Shown here one piece after another: positions 1 to 11,681 of a stretch of DNA of 64,000 bases. A program made the translations under genes and the position numbers. The DNA lies in assembly GCA_905147135.1 (NCBI GenBank), contig LR990048.1, positions 14,988,563-15,052,562 on the forward strand, written 5' to 3'. Positions within the stretch are counted from its first letter, which is position 1. Every line of letters starts with the position of its first letter. Source of the DNA: Blastobasis lacticolella. Taxonomy: Eukaryota; Arthropoda; Insecta; Lepidoptera; Blastobasidae. Under the pieces are notes generated by a model, which was given only the letters and a program-made list of their open reading frames with translations, searched no databases and was not told where the DNA came from.

Positions 1-223
1 TAAATTACAAGCGTACCTACAGTTCGAGCGTGACAACGATAATAATAACCGCGAAGGAGCGTCAGTGTCTTTTCTTCAGTAGTTTTCCTATTGGCGCGTT
101 TTACAAGTTCTCTTCTGCAAGTCGCAATAGATATTAATTATAAACAAACTCAACATCGCACAACAAAACGACTTTCAATTTCTCTGCATCCTCAGACCCT
201 GTGACTTCGACTCCGTAAGCTCA

Positions 224-514
224 CTATATCACTGCAAAATTACAGTCGTCAGTCCATTGGGCCCTCCAATTATACAATGTCCATCGCCCCTTATCATTGG
301 TTCTTTGGACCGTGTAGCCTCGGGCAACAAGCGTGCTAATCTGCCGAGAGTAATGTTTTGTTCGTTTTCTATCTACGATTTCTATTGTGGATTCCGTTTC
401 CGATCTGTTGGCAACAAGTTTGAACGTATTGTTTTGGTAAGGACTTTTGTTTTCTGTCGATACTGTGTTTGTGGTTGTGTTAGTGTAGGTACCTATTGGA
501 ATAATTCCGGACAA
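224..514 (-). other. Unidentified open reading frame, possible exon
   Basis: This is an open frame of about 96 codons read on the minus strand. It stays open about 11 codons further upstream, to a TAG near 547-555. It begins without a convincing ATG, so if real it is an internal or terminal exon or a relic. The inferred peptide is hydrophilic, rich in Thr and Asn near its start, and ends with a Trp-rich stretch (WTLYNWRAQW). I recognise no family. Nothing nearby shows a partner exon or a retroelement domain. A chance ORF is quite possible. Confidence 0.2.
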
Positions 515-548
515 AGTTTCTAGTGGATCAATTGCAAAACGGTACGTA

Positions 549-2821
549 CCTAAGTACTAGTTGATTGAATAATTATTTGCAATTCTAGTTTATTGAGCAA
601 TTGTGTGATTTCTGGCAGAATTAAATGTGACACCGAATGACACGCAAATTCGAGTAGCTACTAGGGCCGCAGCTGTAAACGGGTAGGAGTATTTTCTTAT
701 AGTATAAAGCTCAAAACTAAAAGCTATGGCTGTAGTGTAAAGGCTAAGGTAGAGCCTTCTAAACGTGCAGATTATGGAAAACCCCTCCATGGTGCTCAAG
801 ACCTGCAGTGGACACAACTACCTGCAAAAGACAACCCAAAAACTCACAGAAAAGTAAAAAAATACTGAACTTTTACACCAAACTTCTACATTTAAGTTAC
901 ATTACGGCCCAGCCAACAGCTACTGCTAGAGATAGTGGAGCGAGCTGAGTAACGGAAGCCATCCACTGCTACAACACTATTTATGTACGAAACGCCGCAA
1001 TGCCGATAAGATGGTACCGCGAGCCAAATGTAACGCGAAACCGCGTTCTTAACCGAGGGTTCCATACTCAATGATCAACCAGTGTGTAGACGTCGCTCTT
1101 GGTAAATCGGTATGTCACAAATAATGGAACAAATGGCGTTAGATAAATTTTACAGGAAAGCGTTTCCGGGAGTTCATAAAGGGATACAAACGACTAACTG
1201 ATGGTAAGCGGTAAAGATAGAATTTTAATCTTCGGGGTAAATCCCGAATCTAGTGGTGACTACTAACTCCTGTGGAGGTGACAGAAATGTCTCCTGGACT
1301 AGGATCAGGATCAGAGGCCTGACCTCAAGCCAGTCAAGTTTACTTAAAATACACATCAAGGCAGCAGGAAGATAACAATATTTTCGACAGTACAGTATAA
1401 TACCACAACCAACGCACCAAGTTGGACGTAAATTCAAATATCCTAGACAAACCCGAAAAGCGGCGTCTGAACTTTGAACGTGGGTAACATTACCCTAACC
1501 CTACGCGTATCTACCCGCAGCATACGGCGGTAAATCAAAATTTAATAACGCGCTGCGCTGGCCCCGGATTGGCTGCAGCCCCCGAGCCGCCGCAGTCGCC
1601 CAATAAAAATTCATTACCCCCTTATCTATCCATTGGTTGGTCCACGAACCGGCATCATAACTTTATGATTGATCCCTGCGTAATGGATGACGTCCAACTT
1701 TTATGCGTCATTAAACTGACCAATGTAATAGTTTGGTAGTACATGTTAGTGCCTCTCATAGTGGTTTGAGGGATGCGCTCAGATAAGGGATTGATGGTGT
1801 TTGCATTATTCGTTTTCGACGTTCTCTTATGCGAAACAAAAAAGGTTTTAAACTTATGTTAAGGGTTTCCTAGCTATTTCAACGCAGTTGCATGAATTTT
1901 GGTCATGGGACGACTGGAGAACTGTGATCGCCGTACGGTGTTAGTTAGCGATAAAGCGGCCGAAGCCGGTCTACCCGCTTTCCCATACCCTTAAAACATG
2001 TCAGCTAAGGTAAAGCAACAATACACTTTTAAATTACGTATTCATAACTCAAAAGACATTCGCGGCAGTTATCCCAAGCTAGGCAATCGACGTTACTTTG
2101 TTTCAGAAATATGAATACCAGACGCTCACTTCTGCCGGGCTGGAGTATTCGCGAAATGAAAATTAGCATGAACGCTGAAACGGGGTGCTTGAGACAAAAT
2201 AGTTTTGTCGAGTCCTCGAGACCGAGCTATCCGGGACGAGACTACTACAAGATATATATTTTGTCATGCTAATGAACGTCAGACTCTCAACGCTTATTTG
2301 ATATGGCAATCATACCGAGTGCAGTCTCTCTGCGGCAGTCTGAGACACTGAAACTTCTTGGCTAAATAACGTTTCCCGAGCGTATACGATTGTCTAATAG
2401 TTCGAAAGTATCATTTTCTTATCATTTTATCGCCTGAGCGTCATTTTATATGACTTTTCTTTAGTTCCCCTTCTCTTTAATATCGTTTCGTCTGTCTCAA
2501 TGAAGTTTCATCTCGTATCGGTTCCCCGTATCTAAGGAGGTAGGTACACATTTTCCACTTGCATTATTGAAACGTTACACATGAAAGGGAAACATCCCAC
2601 TGCGCCATACAAAGACATCTGTGCGTATAATGGAGCCACTCCATTCGAATTTGGTGGAGAAGAAAAATAGTACGCACCTGCAACTAAATGCATTGCCAAG
2701 TGCGGGGGAGATACTGCTCGTGGCAATTATATCTTGAGCTGCGGGGTCCCGTAGCAAGATACGATTCGGTTGTCGTTTTCCTTGTGTCGTTGCAGAGAGG
2801 GGGGTCAAGTGGAACTGGTGG
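549..2821. other. Unique intergenic or intronic DNA, no gene seen
   Basis: No gene, tRNA or clear repeat copy was recognised, and all open frames are short. The part at about 1500-1720 is GC-rich for this window and carries CCAAT-like (GGATTGGCTG) and TGATTGAT-type motifs. These could be regulatory, but they are short and prove nothing. Confidence 0.4.
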
Positions 2822-2888
2822 TTGGGACGTTTGAAGTGCGCTCATTTTACGCGTCTAGGCGAGGGCTGCGTGTCGCGTCATTACTTAC

Positions 2889-3137
2889 ATGTGCGGGGGT
2901 GCGGAGTTTCTGACAGTTTTTTTGGAGTGTCTGTCGCGGATTGGTCGATCATTTTTGGACGAAATAGTTCAAAGAAGTATTTGTTATCTGTGTGTGTCGG
3001 AACATCTATCAACGTCTCAGCTGCAGAAGGGTTTTGTAAAAAGACAGCTTCAGCTGTTCGCTCCTACCCTCAACGACGTCACAGTTTGGGCTCCTTGTGT
3101 TGACGTTGCCTATTGTACCCTACATTATAATTTTTAA
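2889..3137 (+). other. Unidentified open reading frame
   Basis: An 82-codon plus-strand frame ends with TAA just before an AT-rich stretch. The peptide has a coherent amphipathic look (for example RSFLDEIVQR, SEHLSTSQLQK) and six cysteines, but I recognise no domain. A second frame (2822-3103) overlaps it, so the low stop density may only reflect composition. It could be a decayed transposon or gene fragment. Confidence 0.2.
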
Positions 3138-4228
3138 GTGATTTTCTGTTACCATAGCTTCGTTTAACAAATTTAAATTAACGCCAGAAACAACATGGAA
3201 ACGCTAAGAGCTCACTCTGAACCCATTCGAAAATATTGAATTATGAAAATTTCCGAACTTGCTTCCAGATTAATTATTTATCTTGGCCAGAGTTGTTATT
3301 AGGCAACAACTGAAATTCTATGAACCTTTTAAATTTAATTAAGTCGAGTACCATCAACAAATAACTGGATACTTCAAAGGGTTGCCAACGGAACAACTTC
3401 GGCGTCCAATTAGCTTAATTACTGGCAACATTGGAGTGGACAGAAAAAAACGAAGACGCTTCTTGAGTCGGTATGTAGAAGGGCGCGCTACATCCAAGGC
3501 TATGTGGCTCCGTTGGCAAAGCGAGGTTTCCCAAGGTCTTCCGATATAGCTGGTTGAAGAAGTGAGGGCCCCGTGGCGGTATTTAATTTTATTATGGTTA
3601 CTTTGGCTTATGTGCCCTCGCGTGCTGCGCTTCCGTAACCAAGACATAGCGCCAAGATGATGATGATTCTGGCTACTATGGCTTTTATAAAGAGCTTAGG
3701 TTTCTTATGCTAATCCGAAATTAGACAGGCTAGTGCCCTAGTACAAATATGGGCGGTAACTAATGTGATTAGTGACTATTGCGGCATCGTGGAGTGTGTG
3801 AATAAATTTGAAGCTGAAACTAGACGAATTGCATTATTACCATCGACTAGCGTACCTACTCTACAAGGGGTTTTAGCCTTTTGTCTATGACGCATTTATT
3901 CAGGACCGATTCCCTTGCCTACTAACCTAAAACTGTAGATTGCCCTACAGGCTGTACTCGGCTATAGTATAGACTGACTATAGTAGTCTCGGATTTCCAC
4001 GCACGCAGTTCGGATCCTATCTAAAGATTCACCTAGGAACATCCTATGATACGATATACTCAGGGGCCGTGTAGCTTCGTGTTAGTCAAAGCATTTTATG
4101 GAAATCGGTTCAGTGGTTTCGAAGATTACCCCGAACATTCGAACTTACAAACAACTTTTCGTCTTTTTAATAGATTTCTTCCATAGACAACTAGCTAGGT
4201 ACGTTATATTGTCTTTACTCTTTATTAG
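3138..4228. other. No gene seen; one faint repeat core
   Basis: Mostly unique AT-rich DNA. At about 4085-4180 the text AAATCGGTTCAGTGGTTT followed by a 'gaacttacaaacaac' stretch resembles the core of the Helitron-like repeats found later in the window. The match is partial and old. Confidence 0.3.
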
Positions 4229-4425
4229 CAACGTGTTATAGAGGTGGGCAACGCATTGGCGATACTCTTGGTGTTGCTAATGTCTATAGTCAGTGGTGAC
4301 CACTTTCCAGCAGGTGGCCCGCTTGCCTATTTGCCTACTGTATGACATAAAAAAAAAGCCAGCAAGCACTTAGGTAGGACGTCTGCTAAAAATATTACTT
4401 GGGCAGGTTTGCATAGGTACAAATT
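4229..4425 (+). repeat. LINE 3'-end fragment, shares a ~195 bp duplicated block
   Basis: The segment runs from GAGGTGGGCAACGC through the conserved 'GGTGACCACTTTCC' block to a short A-run at 4348-4356. This is the 3'-UTR signature of a Jockey/CR1-type LINE seen about twenty times in this window. The match to 5031-5228 continues about 70 bp past the A-run ('agccagcaagca...gcataggtacaa'). The other LINE tails lack this extension, so the two copies were duplicated together rather than inserted separately. Confidence 0.7.
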
Positions 4426-4804
4426 TAGCAGGAATAAAAACCTAAAACATTCTACAGAATCTGCAGAATACAAGCAAATGGCAGTCGAGAATGAGTAATG
4501 CAAGGGGAAACTTCCCCTCGTAGGGCCTAAGCAGTTGATTCTTGATGCGGATTCGCCCGCTCGAGTGGATTGAGGGCGCTTGTTGTGAACTTGTGGCGAA
4601 ATATAAAAACAAAACATGAAGGAACAACGCTTGTTTTCGAAATAACAACAGTACTCATGTAGGTACTGTAGCACGTGTGCTCTGGCAGACCTTATGTTAG
4701 GTCGGGGTCTAGGATAGGTAGGCTGGGTTGGCGTTCCAATAGTGTGACCTGGGCTGTAGTAGGTTAATCAGGTTGAGTCGTTAGGTGTAGGTTTGGATTG
4801 GGAT

Positions 4805-5228
4805 TAGTTTATGAGAGGTAGGGTATAGCGGGGTATACCGTTCGAATTGGAGCCGCCCGACTGGGGAAGTACCTCCACCTTACAGAATACCGCAGCTAAA
4901 CAATACTCTTTTAAATAGTCTTGTGTTGTTGCCGGTGAGTAAGGTTTCCAGTGCTCCATGGGGTGGGGATTTGGGGAACCGTGGCTTTGGCAGTGGAGGG
5001 GCATTTGTCTTTTTGCTGTCAGAGCAACGTCCAACGTATAGAGGTGGGCAACGCGTTCTCGATACTCTTGGTGTTGCTTATGTCTATAGGCAGTGGTGAC
5101 CACTTTCCAGCAGGTGGCTCGCTTGCCTGTTTGCCTACTGTATGACATAAAAAAAGAAGCCAGCAAGCATTTAGGTAGGACGTCTGCTAAAAATAGTACT
5201 TGGGTAGGCTTTTGCATAGGTACAATTT
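4805..5228 (+). repeat. 5'-truncated LINE 3' end, ~345 bp version plus shared tail
   Basis: The part at about 4811-5150 matches, in opposite orientation, the copies at 24208-24548 and 27024-27365 over almost its whole length. It includes the 'GGAGCCGCCCGACTGGGGAAG' neighbourhood and the final 'GCCTGTTTGCCTACTGTATGACATAAAAA'-type end. It is non-coding LINE 3' sequence. A frame of about 60 codons is shared with the other copies, probably by common descent and not by selection. The last 75 bp are shared only with 4229-4425. Confidence 0.75.
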
Positions 5229-5974
5229 TGTTCGCGTAAAATTCAAAAATTTTAAAGATTAAAGGTAGCCTATGTCCTTGCCCTTTGCCATTATTTGTGT
5301 CCTTGCCAAATTTTACCCAAATCTGTTCAGCGGTTTAGACAGATAGAGTTACTTTCATTTACTGTCCAGTTTACCACCTTATAATTTTTATTATTGCTCA
5401 ACACAAGTCTTTCACATAAGTTATAACACAATTAAACATTCACTGAGACTCGTAAAATTCTTAAAAAATATTGTGCAATAATTATGACAGGTTTTCTTTA
5501 AAAAGGCAAGTTAATGGCGGCAAATGTCGTAGCCAATAACCATAAAATACAATGTTAAGTTGAAATATAATATTTTGTTGCTATAAAAATTGTTTAGAAG
5601 TGGGTCAACGTCACGTCAAGTGAGCGTATCAAAGTTAATTAATACCATATTAATACGTCATTTATTTAGTAGCACTGAGAGGTTCAAAGTACTATGCTAC
5701 TTTCGCGGAAAAAGTTAGTTCATATGGCATATATAAGATTTTGAATATGTATCTAATTCTATGTAAATTGTTTTTTTTTTAATTGTACTTTGTGCTTTTT
5801 TATATAATTTTTTTTTGTATTACGGCTCTGGATTCAAGTCACTGATCCGAGTCTGAATCAACTGATCTAATTTAATAATACTTTTCCATTTTAGAGGCAT
5901 CGAAAACACGAAAGTGTCAGTAATTCAAGCATTTTTGTGCCATTGAAATAAGTTATAAGTTTGTGGTGTGTAAA
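5229..5974. other. AT-rich DNA, no gene seen
   Basis: Poly-T and AT-rich sequence without coding signs. The final 100 bp (from about 5880) lead into a LINE-like tail. Confidence 0.4.
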
Positions 5975-5998
5975 TAAAAATGTATTCTATTCTATCCT
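5975..5998 (+). repeat. LINE-type tail with TTCTA repeats
   Basis: 'aataaaaatgtattctattc' carries an AATAAA signal followed by short TTCTA-like repeats, a typical 3' tail of some insect non-LTR elements. Mirror-image tails occur at about 8122-8135 and 12225-12241. Confidence 0.4.
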
Positions 5999-6334
5999 AT
6001 TTAAACTTAGAATCAAATGAAGAATTACAACTGTCCCAAGCTCCCAAGCTCGAAGATATCCAATCCAAATCTAATATTGATTTTGATATTAACCCTTACA
6101 TTAGCCCTCGGTTCGGGGCGGTTAGCTCTTCCGGCGGGTTTGCTCGCAATCGTCTCCCTTACTGGAATAATTTGCGTCGTTTCATTTCTGTTATTGGAAA
6201 TTATTGACAGGTACGGAGTGAGACTTGGAGGCAGGTTGAGCGCCAATTAGAGAAGTCTTGTTGCTGAATCTCGGCTTTAATCAGTCTTAGATACGAAGAT
6301 ATTGTCATTGATATTCAATAAATTATTATGGGGT

Positions 6335-6452
6335 ACCTCAAAGGCCGGGAAAGAATCCGCTCCCTCTACAGGTTGCAGACAGGACATAGACGACGGTGGC
6401 CACTTTCCATCAGATAGACCGACCGTCCTTGTGCTTCCCTAGACAATAAAAA
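6335..6452 (+). repeat. LINE 3'-UTR fragment
   Basis: Degenerate copy of the LINE 3' end: 'tacctcaaaggccggg', then 'gacggtggccactttccatcag', then 'ccctagacaataaaaaaa'. It is best matched by the copies at 25500-25645 and 43605-43690. Confidence 0.6.
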
Positions 6453-7061
6453 AATTAGATATGTAATTTTTAAAGCACATAGTATTTTTAGATTCCTTTT
6501 TCAATTTGCGCTAACCAGTTCGACTCCGACCGACCCCAAAATTTTCAGTAGGTAAGTAATAATAGTGTGTTCATGTATGCTCATACATAATGTGTACATC
6601 ATCAGGATACTAATTGTACGTCTGCTGTGACTACGCCGTTTAGGGATAGAGCTATAATGACGGTATAGGTATACCTACTATTTTCTTTAAAAAAATCTAG
6701 GCCATAGAAATAAAAAAGATATAAGTACTATTATATAAGTACGTTGGACGAATAAGATATCTTCCTGAAAGAAGTTCTAATAATAACCAAAACGCCAGTA
6801 TTTCCCATTCCAAGTGCTCCTAGCTAAGACCCTGGTGCTGGAGGCCTCGCTGGCTCGACTTGATATTTGCAATAAATTTTTATACGCCCTTTAAAGCCGC
6901 GTTGTCTTTTTATTGTTCGCTTCATTTGCATTTCCCTCAGCCTCGTTTCGTGTACAAAACGTTATTTTATATGCTTTTCTTAAAGAGCTATTACAAGAGC
7001 TATTTCCAATTAATATGAATTAAATCGCCTTTGTACACTAGTTCCACTTTATTATACAAAT
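6453..7061. other. AT-rich DNA, no gene seen
   Basis: No coding frame or recognisable repeat copy was seen. Confidence 0.4.
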
Positions 7062-7150
7062 TTTATTAAATTGTAACCGGTTTCGAATTACTCATCTCCA
7101 GGCAAGTAAACTTCAGGCGAGTAATTCGAAACCGGTTGCAGTTTAATATA
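7062..7150. mobile_element. Small foldback element (MITE-like)
   Basis: The two ~30 bp arms are inverted copies. The core 'aaccggtttcgaattactc' at about 7075-7093 is repeated in reverse complement at 7119-7137, and the match continues outward to about 7062 and 7150 with a few changes. The loop is about 25 bp. No clear target-site duplication was found, so the superfamily is open. Confidence 0.6.
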
Positions 7151-9527
7151 CATATAATAACGGAATTCCATCGCAAAGTCACAACACTAAGTGTTAAATA
7201 GTACCAATTAATATGTATATGGGGCTTTTGTTTGTGATTTCACTCCAGGATGTCCCTTACTCTAAATGTTTGTTGTTGCTATCAAGACGGCACTACAGAT
7301 TATAAGACCGATTTTTATGAAATTCGACATGGAGATAGTATGCATTATCGGGTATACAGGCTGTACCTACTCGTATATTTTTATAAAATCCTCTTGACCA
7401 ACGTGGCAAAAGTTGCTGCATAATTTACTGTAGTCAACCATACCTACACAATCAGAAAACAAAAGAATGCGATGATGAATAACGCATGCAAATTACAGGA
7501 GATAATTGAATAATAACACTCTTCCAACTTCATATATATAAGTTTAATTAATCGCATATAAATTTGTCCGACGATCGGGAACTTAATTAAGTAACGCCAG
7601 CTTATCAGAACTACATTTTTCAACGACGGGCTTCCAAAGTTTCCCATCGTTCACCGAAGTTATTAAGCCCCATTTTTAATCAACGAATATTCATTTTGAA
7701 CTTCAATTAGGCAAGAACTTCTTAATTCAATTTGTAGACTGGTTCCATGGAGACGATATCGGCGATAGGTGAGAGTTGCTGGCGTATTGATTGGGTTCCG
7801 TAGGTCACCGAAGTCCGAAAGTCGAACGTAGAAGTATGGAGGGCGGACGCCGTCCAGGCGCGGACTGAAATTATGACTATGGTCCACCATCTGCAAGCGG
7901 GTCTCCTGATTCAAAATGATAACACGCAACACTCCCAGATGGGAGTCGCGAATGCCTTGCTGGTCTCCGTGATCAGTGGAGGCTCGTTATAATTTTTTGC
8001 CTTGCGGCCCGTCTGGTCACCACCCAGTCACCGCACCGTATGGATGGAGAATTTGTAATACCAGGGGTCGCACTTTTTAATATTTTATTTAGCCGTGAAC
8101 TTATTGCAAATTTACTTTCTAGAATAGAATAGGAAACATTTATTGCACAGAAAAATAACACCACAAAATAAAATTATGTACAATTAACTGAAAAATAATA
8201 ATAATAGAAACAGACTAACCGCGACTTTCTCGTTTTCTGTTATTAAATTTCCCATTTTTCTGCTACATATCGTTACAAACAGTATGATGGCCATTTCCTG
8301 TGTGTGTGAAAGAGCCAGGACAACGCTGCTTCGAGCTGACAGTTGCGCTATAGTATGTACTATCGCTGCTCTGCTAATATCCTTGAATACCCCGGCCCAT
8401 TTACTGAGGTTACAAAAAAGGGAAATATTATAGTACTAACACCGATTTTCAGAGTACCTAACACTGTAAATTAGTGTAGTTTTCGCTTGAAATGTATTGA
8501 TTATTATATTATTTGCATACCAGACCGAGCCCTTGTCCTAGGAGCCAGCTCTCGCCTTCGAACGACCACTTTCTCCTATCTATCTAAAATCAATTACAGC
8601 AAAGTGAGTATATTTAACGCAAGCACATCGTAATTGGAGTAACATAATTATCGGCTCCCGGTCTACGCGACACGCCTGCGTTTGCGCAGGCTAGGTGCGT
8701 ATTACACTGTCTCAGTGGTGCAGTAGATTGTAGATGGCCAATTTAAATCGGACCGACAATAGGGTAGCCTAGATTGATACTGAATATTAATTAGGTTAGG
8801 ATGATTACAATATATGAAATATTTATAATATCTATCTACTATAACAAAAATAAGAATTTTGAATTTTGAAAGAAAAATTGTTGAATTTATCTCATACATG
8901 GCACAGTACATGGCATAATATAGCATTCAAGAAACAATGGGAAAGGAATAATGCTATCGTTACTTCGTTACCGTATGGAGACGTGCAACGGGCCACACTC
9001 AGCATAAGCAACGGCTCACGCCGTGGCGCTGGTTATATGACATTTTAAATATTGTTGAGTGCTGTATCTGGGTTGATACGTCACAGCCGGCTATCGCCCT
9101 CTGTCTAATTTAAAATAAGCGATTGGCCGATCCAGCGATACGCTATCCACGATCCAGGGTCATGGAATGTTGATGTTTTTTTGATGGATTTTGTTTGTCC
9201 TCTAGGTTAGTGACATTTCGCGAACATCCCTCAGTTCAAAGGCAAAAGTTATTAATTATTATTACGATTCTTGACACTCTCTTTTTAAATACCATTTCTG
9301 ATCCACGGTGTGCACTAGCCCTATACCTCGGCGCATTATGCTGCCTTTAATAGAGTAATACGACCTATTATGGCCGGGAAATTATTTTCATGCAGATGTA
9401 TGTAAATTTTGTTGCTCCCGTGTCAAGCTACCAATGCGTTTATGAGGGATGTTTACGTAAATACTTATATGTATGCCATGGACGAGTGATATCCGCCAGA
9501 GTATAACCTAACCTAACCAAACCATAA
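7151..9527. other. No gene seen
   Basis: An 89-codon minus-strand frame at 7663-7932 has no family signature. A reversed TTCTA-type LINE tail lies near 8122-8135. The rest is unique AT-rich DNA. Confidence 0.35.
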
Positions 9528-9731
9528 TTTCGGAAATCCCCGACCAACTACTCCAATATTTCTTAAACTTCTGAACCAATTTCAATGAAACAAATCTGAC
9601 AGAAGAACCATCTCGATGACTGGTTTTCAAATTAAGTAACCTCATCACAACCTTGCCACAGCCAGACACACATACACACAGCCATAGATACACACGTCAA
9701 ACTTATAACATCCCTCGGTGGGGGTTAAAAT
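9528..9731 (+). repeat. Old interspersed repeat (family R1a), plus-strand copy
   Basis: The text runs 'ttcggaaatccccgacc', 'aacttctgaaccaatttcaatgaaac', 'acacgtcaaacttataacatccctcggtgggggttaaaa'. I recall this end, with its GGGGGTTAAAA stop, as a very common lepidopteran repeat of unclear class. Further copies lie at 9800-10235 (minus), 16190-16700, 17330-17445 and 49960-50520. Confidence 0.6.
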
Positions 9732-9799
9732 AACATAAACTGTTTTACTATTGTCGGCCTTTCTCAAGTATTCAATAATGAGGTTGGCCGTCTGTAATC

Positions 9800-10235
9800 T
9801 GTGTAGATATGTGTATCTGGCTTATAAGTTTGACGTGTGTGGCATCGTAACTCCCGAAGGGATGGACCGATTTGCATACAAATACTGTTTGAAAACTGTG
9901 GTGTGTGGTGCCGCCACCTCAAAGAATAGCACCACCCCATCTCTTCCCGTGGGTGTCGTAAGAGGCGACTAAGGGACAAATCCGAAAGGTGGGCAGCAGC
10001 ATCTTTCTGGATAGATTTACATCAACTGCACTGCGATCTCCAACCCGCCTGCCAAGCGTGGAGATTATGGCAATGACCTCCCCTTTCGTGGGAGAGGCCC
10101 GAAGTCCTGCAGTGGACTGTTATGGGCTGTGATGATGATGATGACTGTTTGAAAAGCAGTTCAATCGAGATGGTTCTTGGCTTTGTTTCAATAATCGGTC
10201 TGTAGTTTAGAAAATATTGAGTTTAAGTAAATTTA
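9800..10235 (-). repeat. Old interspersed repeat (family R1a), minus copy split by an insertion
   Basis: This is the reverse complement of the same family as 9528-9731, in two pieces (9800-9895 and 10144-10235). The shared text includes the 'acacgtcaaacttataa' part and the 'gaaccatctcgat' part. The 248 bp element at 9896-10143 interrupts it. With 9528-9731 it forms an inverted pair about 70 bp apart. Confidence 0.6.
9896..10143 (+). mobile_element. SINE-like/short retroelement with GATGATG tail and 12 bp TSD
   Basis: The element starts near 'ctgtggtgtgtggtgccgcc', passes 'gggtgtcgtaagaggcgacta' and 'ccaacccgcctgccaagcg', and ends 'gggctgtgatgatgatgatg'. The flanks ACTGTTTGAAAA (9884-9895 and 10144-10155) are identical, a 12 bp target-site duplication of the target-primed retrotransposition type. 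It has no coding capacity. The tail suggests mobilisation by an RTE-like LINE. Other copies are 16336-16583, 30387-30642 and 50041-50300. Confidence 0.8.
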
Positions 10236-11565
10236 ATCGATCCGGTTTTGAACACACTTAAAAACCCTTTAGAAGGCTCATGTCTAGCAGTGGTGCGGTT
10301 GTACGGGTAAGGACTGTCGCTTTGATGGTAATTATTAGATACATAACTGATATAATGGCAATACAACCCTAGTATTGAGGTGTAATCAGGTAGTCCAAAA
10401 AGAAAAGCGAAAGTGAGTTTAACTTTCTGGTGCCACTCCTATTCGTGACCGTTTACATGCATAGAGTCGTGTAACATTGTACAATATTGTATTACTTTGT
10501 AATTTAATTGATCTTGTACTACGCAGATAGCTAGATTAAACCAATTCTCTTCGTCTTCTAAGTCGTGCATTCAGTGGTTTCCATTCGAATTCCTTATCAG
10601 CGGCGAATGTTCAACGGCTAATAGAATTGCTCCTAATAGGTAGGAGTATGATACGATCCAATTACACGGCGAATTAGGTAAAATTAAATTTGGACCTGCT
10701 GATAAAGGGAAAGCGCCTGACCGGATGTCTGCACGTTAATTAATTATTCGATATTTAGAGCAGATATCTCTTCCATTTCGGAAAATTTGTACTTGATAAA
10801 AATATCGGTTAATGGCGACCTAATGTACCTACTGTAAGGGTACATAGTCCTGTACTGTAGTGTACTCTACGGGTACTGTAGTGTCCGGCAGAGTAGAATA
10901 GCACCAGTTCTCGCATCGACCAACGTCGTTCCTTTGCTCCTTCCTCCTACTGCTTGCCCACTCCTTTCAGCCAGTGGTAGAACTTTGTTAAGGTTTACAT
11001 TGTTAACATTTTTATTGAAATTTTATGTAACCTTTTATTTCTATTCTTGCAAGGGGTTGACGTTTTTAATCTATGTTTGTGCAATCGTGTTTGGTGCATG
11101 AAGTGTGGACGACAGTTACCGCCTCGACACTCATTTGTTATGAACTAGCATTTCGGGTAATCGTCTTCGCGCTATCGTTATTCGTGCTTTCGGCATTCGC
11201 ACCCGTGTATTACTCCCAAAATATTTCTATATATGTGATTGATTTGAGAAAGCTCTAGATACCTACGTAGTAGTATAAGCCTGTCTGAGCACTAGTAGCA
11301 TATAAAAACACATTAGGCCAAGATAAAATACGCACTCAGCGAATCCTGTAACGCAAGCTAATGCTGTCGGCTGGGAGGATGAATACACCGAGAAATAGGT
11401 GAATGGAAAAATGTGATTCGCTTATAACTCTTTTAGGGCCGGAGTGGGCGTACTCAGGGAGAGAGGAATTGGAGCCTTGGAGTCGGGAGTCAGCCATTCT
11501 ATTTATTTCATTTTATTTGCAAATGTGCAGTCTCGCAAATTTCGCGCCACTGCAGCAACGGCTTA
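10236..11565. other. No gene seen; one small repeat fragment
   Basis: A short head piece of the GATGATG-tailed element ('gtgtccggcagagtagaata') lies at about 10880-10906. The remainder is unique. Confidence 0.4.
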
Positions 11566-11681
11566 GGTGCTGTCGTAATTGGCAACGGTCGTACGACGGA
11601 CGTCGATTGTCCAATAGGAAACCTCAAAGCCACTCGTCGCACGACCATGGTCGCACCGCCGTTGCCAATTAGGGTATCACC
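11566..11681. mobile_element. 116 bp MITE with TTA target duplication (family M1)
   Basis: The ends are inverted: GGTGCTGTCGTAATTGGCAACGG at the left and the reverse complement of GGTGATACCCTAATTGGCAACGG at the right. TTA lies directly outside both ends (11563-11565 and 11682-11684). A TTA/TAA duplication is typical of PIF/Harbinger MITEs. The interior holds a CGTACGACGG / CGTCGCACGACCATGG foldback-like part. Relatives are 55122-55253 and 55959-56002. Confidence 0.75.

Noticed and set aside
9505..9520. CCTAACCTAACC, like the insect TTAGG telomere repeat
   Set aside because: Only about 2.5 units in a chromosome-internal context. Too short to be telomeric.
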